From Chromobotia macracanthus (lineage: Eukaryota > Chordata > Actinopteri > Cypriniformes > Botiidae): 64,000 nucleotides of DNA. The stretch is taken from the NCBI GenBank assembly GCA_036877525.1, contig JAZGTH010000002.1, positions 15,010,001 through 15,074,000 of the forward strand. The letters run 5' to 3'. Shown here piece by piece: positions 24,101 through 34,033 of this stretch. The notes under the pieces are model-generated. The model had not been told where the DNA came from. It searched no databases and was given only the letters and a program-made list of their open reading frames with translations. The translations under genes and the position numbers were made by a program. Each line of letters begins with the position of its first letter. Position 1 is the first letter of the stretch.

Positions 24101-26681
24101 AAATAACAGATGCATGCACGCACACACACACACTGACAGAGAGTTATTAAAGTGGCAGACAGCATCACACACACACACATTTACAATATATGCATATACA
24201 TATACACTGAATACACACACACTGAATCGGGTTGGTGTCATGTGGTTAAATAAGCTTTCACCAATACTCTGATCTTAATGTTGAAGCTCATGTTTATGCA
24301 TGTTTATTTCAGTGTGTTAATGTAACAGATTTTTCTCCCATCAGCTACATCAATATTTGCACTTCAGGAAATTCAGCTGGAACAGGAGCCGGGCGTGAGA
24401 AGCAACTCTCTCTCAGAATCAGGTAACATGACACAATGCTACAGTCTGTTAATGATGTTGATGATAGATTTGACTGTGAATTTGTGATATTATCATATTA
24501 CTCACTTTTCAACAGTGGCTGGCCCTGTTTACACTGGAATTAACATTCATTTTGAGTTATGTAATCTAATGTGCTCTGGTTGTCCACTTGTGATCAGATC
24601 ATCTGAGAAAGTTAATATCAGCTGTGAATGGAATCTCCTACTCTTCCTACTCTCTCTCTCTTTCTGTAAAAGTCAATCGAAAGGACAAGTCAGTAACAGG
24701 GTTTTTATTTTGTGTCATCTGTTTCTTTAAGCTGTGTTTTGCAGGTTATCCTGTGCTCATTTTATTGTAATCTCTATCTTTTATCCTGTCTGTTCGTATG
24801 TGCTTTGATTTAAATCATCACTTCGTCTTCCAGAGCTTGTGCAGAGATGTCTAAGGTTCCGTCACAGCTTAGGTACATATTTGCCCCCTCCGCTCAAAGC
24901 AGCAGGTCGCAAATGACAAATGCATTTCTTCCCTGAGTGTTCTGTTCGTCTGTTTACTGTCTGGTTTTACCTCACAGGAGTTACATAATCGCACCTCCAT
25001 CTCCATAACCACTACCCAGACAAGAGACTTTTTCTTTCTGAAGATTTTAAAGAAAATGTAAAACGTCATAAACTTTAGCACCTTAGCACATAATAGAGAG
25101 AGTCTATGAAATAATAGAGAAAGTCTATGAAATTAGAATTTTGTGGATTTGTAGTTCATGTGTTACTTTTGTTATCGTCTTTATATAAACTTTGACTAGA
25201 TTTACTTTTAGCAGAACCGAGTCTTTATTGTTGAAGATAGTGGACTGGTAATATTGATTTGTGTAGTTAATGCACTCAAATAAGATCTTTACAGTTAAAA
25301 AAGTTAAATAACTTGCACCGCAGATCAGAACATCAGAGCCAAACACACATTAACCTCATTATCAGTGTCTGAATGTTCTTGGTTAATTTGCGTTGGTTGA
25401 TCAGCTCTGTGTCGGCCCGCATGCGCATGTCAAGGCAGGTTTGGGTTTTAACAAATGATGTCATCAGTTTCAAAATGAAGGGTTTAACAAATAATTTGCT
25501 TATTTATTGTTTAAGGTAAACTGAATCCAGAATCTTGTGGTGATTTAATACAAATTTATGGGCTGATGTTACATAATTACAGTAAGACGATCAGAGAATG
25601 TTTGTTACCATGGAAATGTGGATCTTGGCAGACAGGACTCTGGTGGGTTTTTGCAGACCAGTGAGGTAATGTTATCTGAGGTGAGGTAGCTAGCTCAAGG
25701 ACAGTACTGGTGTACTGGTATCTCAAACCAAATGAAGGGAGAAATGTCAGGAAGCAGGAAAGTCTAAAGTGGGCCCTCACACATGGTTGAGGGTCAGATG
25801 AGCATGATGCTGCAAACACTCTTCTGTCTGCCAGAGGTGGTACAGGCGCTGTAAATCACATCCTGGGAGGAATGAAGCATAAGTTTGTGTCTCTTCTGTT
25901 ATCCCTGAAGCAAGTGAAGTCACATCGTATTTAAAGTATTCACACAAGTTTTGGTCTGATGTCAAAGTAAGTTCAGGAATATTGTGTGGAGTGTGTTGAG
26001 CATCTGTTTTTATAAATCTGCCTCGTCCCTGCAGCCATGAGCATCACTTTGTATTACAAAGTGTTTGGATCAACAGATCTTGAAGTTGGGAGGGGGGCCT
26101 GCTGGTTGTGACAGCACAACATGGCTGAGGCTTAGAGCAGGTAAATTAATTAATAATGAAAGTGGAGGAGATGAGCTCCTACTGTAAAAGGTGATGGTGC
26201 CCGCAGTGGAGCTCTAATGCTACTGTGGTGTTTAGCCCGCAGCTCTGGTGAGAGCAGAATCAGAGGAGAATTACTTCATGTGTGAAAACCTACCTTCCTT
26301 CATCCAATCAGAAACCAGCCCAGGCTTCTGTAGAGCCACGTGTGGATGCGTGTGTTTGCATGTTGACAGGTGTTCAGTGACCTCACTCACTCCTCATGCT
26401 CAGTTCTCTAAAAGAAGTGAGCGCTGGGTTGCTCTCTCCCTCTGGTGATCCTCTGTACCCTCTCATGACCCTTGAAAGTGATTATATGGTTATATTTTTT
26501 AAATTATTTTTATGGCTGTCAATGTAACATGTTTATTGTAACATATTATTCCCCTTTACCCAGATGTAAATGCCTCAACAATGCAACATGTAGTCAGTGG
26601 GTTCTGTGTGTTGAAGTTTGTTTCTCTCTGTCTTTCTCCTCAGTAAACAGCATATCTCAGCGACAGAGCCTGCTCTTCTGA
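15163..26681 (+). CDS. cdk16: PCTAIRE cyclin-dependent kinase, CDK16-like
   Basis: The CDS starts at 15223. Its 17 coding exons are 15223-15343, 17362-17526, 18040-18173, 18542-18667, 19500-19556, 19950-20064, 20450-20544, 21123-21185, 21262-21385, 21779-21899, 22284-22381, 23294-23399, 23512-23554, 23961-24051, 24345-24422, 24834-24872 and 26644-26681. They total 1614 nt (537 residues) and stay in frame throughout. The N-terminus [18 protein letters not shown] matches CDK16 more than CDK17 or CDK18. Next come a Ser/Arg-rich stretch and the family block [19 protein letters not shown]. The kinase has Gly loop [11 protein letters not shown], Lys at about 222, PCTAIRE at 233-239, HRDLKPQN at 312-319 and DFG at 332-334. 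CDK16 pairs with cyclin Y at membranes and acts in vesicle traffic, neurite growth and spermatogenesis. The tail [11 protein letters not shown] is more like the CDK17/18 ends, and the 39-nt exon 24834-24872 may be alternative. The paralog choice is fairly firm. Confidence 0.93.
17093..17122. repeat. CTTTT microsatellite
   Basis: Short run of TTTTC pentamers within a pyrimidine-rich part of the cdk16 intron before the exon at 17362. Confidence 0.7.
22389..23213. repeat. CT-rich minisatellite filling a cdk16 intron
   Basis: The array begins a few bases after the splice donor at 22382. It starts with about seven copies of a 22-bp unit (CTCTCTCCCCTGCTCTCGCT) and continues as degenerate TCTCTC/CCCCTGC blocks. 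It takes up about 90 percent of the 22382-23293 intron. The plus strand is almost pure pyrimidine, and both strands show long false ORFs (Ser/Leu/Pro-rich one way, Arg/Glu-rich the other). Confidence 0.95.
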
Positions 26682-28237
26682 GAGCACGGGTGGATAAGAG
26701 TGGGAAGACGTGCTGAGACATTTCCTGTTGTGAAGATGAAGGGATGTTTGTTCATTTCTCCGACTGAGTCATTGCTATTCCTGTGGCATTATAGGTTTGG
26801 AAGGGGTCACTGTAACTGTTTCCACAGAGAGGCTGACGACAGTCATGTTTTGAGTTTTGTACATTTTGTTTCTAATGATGATGCACCCTCCCCCTTCCCT
26901 GTATACATTGCACACATGTACTTCCTGTTTGCTGTACCTTCTCAACACAGTTCTGTCAATTCAACCACTGTAATCAACCAATCAGGCACCGAATGTTAAT
27001 GGATATCAGATGACCTGTGACGGTTGTCGGTGCATATTCTCCTCTTCCATTGACTGAAGCAAATCAACACTGGCAATACTGCTCAACCGTAATGTGTGCA
27101 AAGGAAGGGCAGCTTATGAAGGAATATGACACAGAGCATGAATACTGTTAATATCAGTCAACAATAAGCAGAAGTGATGGAATGTCACTGTAGTCTTCCA
27201 GAAAACAGTTTCTCCTTCATTAGTGTCTTCAGCCCTCCCAACCAAACGTAAACATGTAATGCTATGCCAACACAGCAGTTCTGTGATCATCATCTGAACA
27301 CTGAGTTTGTACTGTATGTCAGTCTTGCTTCAACAATCCATGTTTCATGTTTGTCTTTTTGTTCATGCAAAAACTTTCAGCTGTTGTTTACATGTTTTAT
27401 TTTTGCCATACAATAATTTTGATAATCTAGAAAATGCTTTCACCAAAGGCCCCGTTTCCTCTCTCTCCCACTCGTTTAACCTGGTTTGAGCTTCCGTTTT
27501 CATCGTCATGTTTGAGTGAACACTCTTGATAACTCACAAAAGAATCAGCCACACTGTCTCATTGACAAACGTTGGCAAGGACTCCTTGTGACAACGAGAG
27601 ACTCTGATGTTCTCCACTCACTTCCTGCAGACTCCTACACCATGTTGATCATTTTTCCATCACTGCAGCACGTAGAGCTTTCACTCTGGGTGGAAACGGA
27701 GCTCAGTGAGCTCAGGGCTGGTTCTCAGTCTGTGAGAACCCAAAATGGGATGGCCCGGGCTTGTGTGGAGAATGGGTTGACTTGTGTAGGACTCAGGTTT
27801 CTGTCACTCTGCCGAACAGCTGAGACTGGTGGATGAAAGTCCACGTCTCACTTGGTTGTTCATACTCTGCAGGGTTTGGAGCGCACTGGTGTCATGTGAC
27901 ATGCTGTGAATGTGTCACACTAAAGTTCCAGGGATATTCAGAGCAAGGCCTCTGTGCACAATATCTGTCCTCAACAGTCCCACAAATGTGATTACTGGAG
28001 GAATCTCATGAAAACTGTCAAGAACACATCTGGGTTTTATTACACCTCAAATATGAAAGAAAAAAATTAACTAATTTACATATAATGAAACCCTCATTTA
28101 GCACCATTAGGCGTTTTTTGCAATGTGACCTTTATTTTTATGATATTAAGATTGTGATTAACTGTGATGCAAAAGAAGTGTAAATGTCACTACTATAATG
28201 TGAACGTATAATTTTGTATGTTGTTAATTCAAATAAA
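26682..28237 (+). other. cdk16: Probable cdk16 3' UTR
   Basis: No coding exon is present after the stop at 26679-26681. The first well-placed AATAAA is at 28232-28237, which would give a 3' UTR of about 1.5 kb. Further AATAAA motifs occur downstream (28342 region and 31354), so the true end is not certain. Confidence 0.5.
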
Positions 28238-28520
28238 ATGTTTTGTATATTTTTTGCCTGGATACAGAACAGTATGGTAAGGAGAAATAGGGCACTTAAT
28301 GTTATGAAATCACAATGCAAAAAGCATTAATGGTGCCAAAAATAAAATTACTTTTTGTTCATGCAAAATATTTTTTTTTGATTTTGCGGTGAAATGTAAC
28401 CCAGACTTTATGATGAGATTCTGAATGCTGAGGCGATTTCAAATCAGGGCATGGGTGATATTCCTAGTAAATATAAAGTTATTTTTGTGTTATTTCAAGC
28501 AATCCCAAAACGTTTGGTTG

Positions 28521-28818
28521 TGTAGTGATAGGTCAAAAAAACTTTGCTGCCTTAAATTTGTAAGTTTAATCAACTTTATTTTCATTAAGTAATTTCAACT
28601 TAATGTTAAATTAAACTTAATTTAAATTTTTCATTATTTTAAATCCTGACTGGTATAACTTAAAAAATAGGTTAAGAATTTCCCAACTATTTCTTACAAG
28701 TTCCCTTAACTCAACACCAGTCAAAATAATTACAAAGAGTAAGTTGAAATGACTTGTGCAACCAAACTGATTAAACTTACAAATTTAAGGCAGCAAAGTT
28801 ATTTTTACAGTGTAGTGA
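28521..28818. mobile_element. hAT-like MITE with inverted ends and 8-bp flanking duplication
   Basis: The ends are inverted copies of each other: ACTTTGCTGCCTTAAATTTG on the left and its complement on the right. The match continues through TAAGTTTAATCA, giving arms of about 33 bp. TGTAGTGA flanks both sides (28521-28528 and 28811-28818), an 8-bp duplication typical of hAT transposons. There is no transposase ORF, so it is non-autonomous. Confidence 0.8.
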
Positions 28819-30634
28819 CTTTTTCCCTGCTGGAGATGACCTGTGAGTAACTGTGTGTGTTTGAGAGAGCTGCTGTCAGTGAAGGGAATACAGTCCTGCA
28901 TGGCAGTATTACAGACGGCAGTATTACAGACTGCAGTACGCTGTAAATAGACGAAGTTTATTGATCAAATGATTAAAGAGTGCAATGAGAAGATCTGAAT
29001 AACAATGTATCATTTCTAAACAAAGAATATCATTTTTGTTAATATCATTTATCATTGATGACATTTTTAATTGTGTTATTTTTTCTTATGAGACGTAGTA
29101 ACTACATTACGTTACTACCATAGAGGATTTCTGTGCTGTAGATATTTGGTTTTGGTGTTTGTTAGTTCATGAGGAGGCTCATGTAAATGTAAAGATATTT
29201 TTGGAATGTGGACAGAAGGAGCTTCAGTGGCTGTATGTGTTTGTGTTAGTCGACATCTCATTACTGCGCAATAATTGCTCATTTTCACAATAAAGCCCAT
29301 CTCTCGTTCTCTTTGGTTAAACTAAAACCCTCCCCAGTTTCAAAGAGCTATGATATTGATTTGAAAAATGTATTTATGTATGTGTAAATATTTACACATA
29401 CACATTTGCACACACATATAAACAAGGCTATAAGCGGTTATGCAGAAACACATTTGTTTGGCAATGTATGTGGAGTCTAACATATGTGACCAGTGCTTGT
29501 GGAGTCATTCTGAGCCAGTACACAGCTCTCAGTTTAAGTAAATGGTTTCGATGTTGCTTCTTGAATGGGCATTCTATGCTACAAGAGACTTGATCATCCA
29601 TCACTGCAGTATTATTTTTCTTGTTTTGTGTTTGTACTCTATAAGAGCCCAACATTTCAGGATTATTATCCATGTAACTGTTGTTTTCCCCAGCTGGCAC
29701 TGGTCCACGTGAAATGCAGAGGAATATGCTGAAAACCAGTATAGACAAACACAATAAGCAATACTCAATTAACTCACTGTTAATGCACATTTCACATCTA
29801 ATGCAGGAAATACTCTCAGATGTCATAGTATATTTTCTGCTTGACAATAATTGAATAATTATGCATAAATGAATAGTCATTCTGTGTAAGTCACAGGATG
29901 TTACCCCCAAATAATTGTAAAATGTTCAATGCTGAAAATCTATTTTTGTTTTGTTTTTTGTTTTTTTTTTACTTCAAGTTTTTGTAAATGCAATAGTTCT
30001 TTCACCCAGTGGTATGTGGTTCAGATTTATGCTGAAATGGAAATCTTTACAATGCAGAAATATGACTGACTGTTATTTCCTGATCCTTGTGTGATTACTG
30101 AATTCATTTCCAACAAACTTGATCCATCTTTGTCAGTTATGATCCAGAAGTCGACTCAAACAAGCTGTAGAACATTGAGGTGGGGAAAGAGAAATCATTG
30201 TCCCAAATCTGAATTTTGTTTTAGTTTGTTTTAAGTTTACCAATGTTTACAAATGTAGTAAGTATTCATATATTCATTTAACATGTGCATTGCATAATTA
30301 AACTCCCCAATTTATATCTAACATACAAATTTACACCTAATCAATATAAGAACAAACCATAACAAATTGCTGACCAACTTTGAAGATCTCAATGAGCTAT
30401 TAAATCATATGCAGGTTGGTTATGGTTATACACTGTAACTGCAGCTTTGTCTGCTGTTTTAATTCAGAAAACTTCACATGTAAACTCAAAAATCTCAACA
30501 TTATGTGTTTGATAGAGAAATGCCAGTACTGATGTGGTCTTTATAGTGTCCAGAGTATAAGGCAACCTCTACAAGTTTTAAATGCCAAGCAGAGAGGTTC
30601 GAGAAATGGTCCTGGATTGATGTTGAAATTACTT

Positions 30635-30688
30635 GTATAGCCAAGCTGATTAAACAATTTAAGGCAGCAAAGTTTGTTTTACAGTGTA
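30635..30688. mobile_element. Partial copy of the same MITE, right end only
   Basis: GATTAAAC, then AATTTAAGGCAGCAAAGTTT and TTTTACAGTGTA, match the right arm of the element at 28521-28818. The left arm is not seen, so the copy is truncated. Confidence 0.65.
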
Positions 30689-31642
30689 TAAAATACACAT
30701 ATCAATATCAATACCAAAATGTATTGCAGTTTTAAATTATCATTTTGAGAAGAGAAATGGCACCAAACTGACCAATATGAAATACGACCCATCAATACCT
30801 TTTAATTTATGTAAAAGGAGAAATGTTTTCTCATCTCTGAAGGAAATCGTGGATCTGTGATTACACACACCGTTTATAGTGATCACAACAGCAAAATGGT
30901 GAAGCTGAACAATTTCATGTTTTCATTTCAAACTAAATTCCCTCCTTTACACATTGACAATATTTTGTGATATTTTAGCAGCTGTATCTTTCAAATGAGC
31001 AGTTTAAACGTGACGATCTGTTTCCTGGTATAAATCAATGAAGTTCTCATTTCATGATTTCTATACAGTGAACATGCACACGTGTGCATTATACAGCAGC
31101 TTGATCTGTCGACTGCTTTCAGCTTCTGCTTTTGGTCAGTGCTGTTATCTGCAGTCTTGCATGGGGTTGGTGTTTCATTTTTCCAGGGAATGTTATGATA
31201 TCGCTTTGTGTTTCTTACTGAACCAATTTTACTGCTAAGAATGACTATGAAATACTGTTAAACAACATACTTATAACCCCAGTATTCTGACACATCTTCA
31301 AAAATGTTACATAATTCTCTTCATTTATGATAAATATAGATATATGATAATTCAATAAAAGTATTTCTGAATAACAGCATATCTGGTTGTATTATTTTTT
31401 CACAATAGGTAACACAACAAGCCTCTTCAAAAAATATTGAACTATATACACATATATTGTATATTGTGAATGTATATTGTGTATTTTCATTGTTTTTTCT
31501 CTTATTAATCTTTTTTGCTTTTATTATCTCTATATGAACAGCACTATGGTATACACAGGTTGTTTCTAAAGTGAAAAGTGAGCTTTTTAATGTCTTTTAC
31601 TTTAGGTCAGGCGGCCTTATGAGGGGGTCAAGTATTTTAAAA

Positions 31643-31863
31643 CACTGTAAAAAACACATCGCTGCCTTAAATTTTTAAGTCATTTCAACATAAAAGTTTA
31701 AATCCTGACTGACTATCATTAAAAAAACAGGTGAAGCAATTTTTCAACCATTTCTTAAAAGTTACAGCAACTCAAGACCAGTCAAGAGTACAAAGAGAAA
31801 GTTGAAATGTGCATTAAATTTGATTAAACTGAGAAATGTAAGGCAGCAAAGTTTTTTACAGTG
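31643..31863. mobile_element. Third copy of the MITE family
   Basis: The left end CACTGTAAAAAACACATCGC and right end AGGCAGCAAAGTTTTTTACA are inverted relatives (CACTGTAAAAAA core plus GCTGCCTTAAATTT). The element is about 220 bp and non-coding. Target duplications are not clear. Confidence 0.7.
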
Positions 31864-31934
31864 AAGTAATCTTGGTGTTTGGTTATTTTCATAACGAATA
31901 TACATCTTTCTAGTTATGCCAAACTCTAGAATAT

Positions 31935-32006
31935 TTCATTGGATAGACATTCAATTCTATCCAATGAATTCAATAGAGTTGAATTGACGTTCAGTTCAAC
32001 TCTATT
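31935..32006. repeat. Two adjacent perfect 12-bp hairpins
   Basis: Hairpin 1 pairs TTCATTGGATAG (31935-31946) with CTATCCAATGAA (31957-31968), with a 10-base loop. Hairpin 2 pairs AATAGAGTTGAA (31972-31983) with TTCAACTCTATT (31995-32006), with an 11-base loop. They sit about 100 bases before the tsr2 relic start. Confidence 0.8.
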
Positions 32007-32101
32007 ACAATTCAAGCTTGTGAAAACGATGTCGGTAAGCGATTACTTTCGTCTGGTTTATTTAGCCTGGGATCGACTCGTCAGGTCTGGTCGGTTTAAA
32101 G

Positions 32102-32822
32102 ATGGCTCCGCTCACAGTGGACGCGTGAATTGTTTCGTGGAAACGTGGCCGGAAATTTTCTTTTGGAAACTTGTGTCCTCAGAAGAAATAAAACACGTTT
32201 AAGTGTTGTCGTGTTGTTAAAACAAGCCGCAGTGCTAGTCGCTTAGCAGGTTAGCTCCGCAAAGAAACACCAAACGTACGAGGTGCACGTCTGTGAAAGC
32301 AGGACGCGTTTTCAGTATTTCTTCTTAACATCCGAATACAGAATGAGCTGCCATCAACATCTCACTGTGACAGTGACAGATTAAACTGTTTGCTTTTCAC
32401 TCGATTCATCTCACACGTAATGAGGAGTTGAGTTGATGAGAGGATGATGGCAGCTTACCTCCGTGAGGTTTATGTCTCAGTTACGGCTGGATGTCTGAAT
32501 CTGTTCTCATTCTCATCTCTGACATCAGATGTGTGTGATGTACCAGCTGTCAGGAGGCCACACTGATGGAGAGCTGGATCACAGATAGCCTGCCAAAGAA
32601 AGACCTGCAGCGGATGAGGATGAGGATGATGAAGAGGTAGATACTCTTTATAAAGTATATATACTTGGATATCTCTGTAAAGATGATAACCTTGCTGTTC
32701 TGTTGCTCAGGCTGTGGAGTGTGATGGAGAAAGACCATCAGTCAGCAGTGAAAGGTCTTCCTCAGACTATGAATAATGATGAAGAGGATGATGGATGGAC
32801 GCTTGTGTGCAGGAGAAAGTGA
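32102..32822 (+). pseudogene. tsr2: tsr2 remnant: first and last exons only
   Basis: TSR2 is a small 20S pre-rRNA processing factor that chaperones the ribosomal protein eS26. Three pieces resemble it. At 32102 an ATG opens MAPLTVDA followed by TGA; one base later RELFRGNVA is readable, like the TSR2 N-terminus. At about 32529-32636 LMESWITDSL is readable in one frame and AKERPAADEDEDDEE in another. After a GT/AG intron, 32711-32822 encodes AVECDGERPSVSSERSSSDYE with a stop, then DEEDDGWTLVCRRK in another frame, like the TSR2 ending (E)DGWTIVRRKK. The conserved central exons were not found in 32190-32530. The retained intron argues against a processed copy. The identification rests on short motifs, so it is moderately secure; that it is broken is clear if the identification holds. 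Confidence 0.65.
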
Positions 32823-33498
32823 CGGACTTTTGTGTGTCTGAAGCTCAGGGCAGGTTAAACAGTGAGTTAAAACACTCGGGCTGCTTTAAGCCTTTGCAGA
32901 TCCAGACGTTTATTTATTACCTCAGTACAGCTGGTGCGGGTTTCTTCATGAAACGGATTCAGAGTGTAACGCGATGGCTACCGTGAAGTGAAGAAAAAGT
33001 TGATCAAAGGTGGAAGTTTTGTCCTGTTCACCTGCACGCCTGCGGTTTTTATTTGGCGTGATTCTGTCTCCCTCTTGTGGCCGGTCACAGTAAGAGATGA
33101 CTGCAGCTGATGGAGAGGCACTGAAACTTTCTGGATTTCAGATCAGTGTTATGTAGAGCCTGTGGCATGTTTTAATGTTTTCATCATGGAGTCTGTGGCG
33201 TGCTTGAAATGTAATAAAAAATAGAGATTTGATGTCATCTTAAAGTGATGCATCCAAAACTGTACATTTCTGTCAACTTCTGGGCCAAAGTTCACATAAT
33301 TGCATGTTCTCTCATTTTAATTTTCAGTACGTTTTATAGTTTTCATATGCTGTAGTGTGGCCTCAATTTAATTAGCCTGTTTTAATTTGAAAATGTATTG
33401 CACCACTAATATGAATGCACTGCCTGATGTGTAAATGTTTCTCTTGTGTTTCACAATGTAAAGACAAACAGGTTTGGTACAACACGAGTAACTTTTCA

Positions 33499-33504
33499 AA
33501 TAAA
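33499..33504 (+). terminator. Poly(A) signal after the tsr2 remnant
   Basis: AATAAA about 680 bases past the remnant. It lies just before the opposing srpk3 signal, so the two units end tail to tail. Confidence 0.45.
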
Positions 33505-33555
33505 AACTTTCATGGAGATTGAAAAAACTATCACACCTGTGGTTCAGAGTGAGTC

Positions 33556-33561
33556 TTTATT
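33556..33561 (-). terminator. srpk3: Poly(A) signal of srpk3
   Basis: TTTATT on the plus strand reads AATAAA on the minus strand, about 470 bases past the srpk3 stop at 34034. This gives a compact 3' UTR. Confidence 0.6.
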
Positions 33562-34033
33562 CTTCCATACAGGGTTTAAAATCTCAAATCTTTATTGAAT
33601 TCAGTCAAGTATTCATACAGAGTTCTGTATGTTCACAAACAAGCATTCCTCACACATCTGCAAATATAAAAAGGTGAGGTGATTTTTTTTTTTTTAGCTT
33701 TTCTGTTTTTGCAGATGGCATGTCAAGGCACTATTTCAACATTTAAATATGTGACCTACACGACTAGACTACGATGAAAACATCAGACAGACTACAGACA
33801 TTTACCCCATCATATTCAGAAATCAAAGCCTCCTTAAATATATATATATTTATGTATATAAAACAAAGGTTTGAGGTTCTAGCTAAATGTGTGCTCAGAA
33901 TATTTTCCTGTTTGAGTTTACGCTCTGAAAGTTGAACGTGTAGACCTGCAGATTGGTAACTAAACTGACCCAAAGGACACAGAACCCATGAATGTGTTTT
34001 CATTTAAACGTGTTTGAGGGAGTTCACAGAGGG

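Noticed and set aside
29428..29910. 160-codon minus-strand ORF between cdk16 and tsr2
   Set aside because: No recognisable domain, low-complexity start and no splice or poly(A) context. Treated as a chance ORF in spacer DNA.
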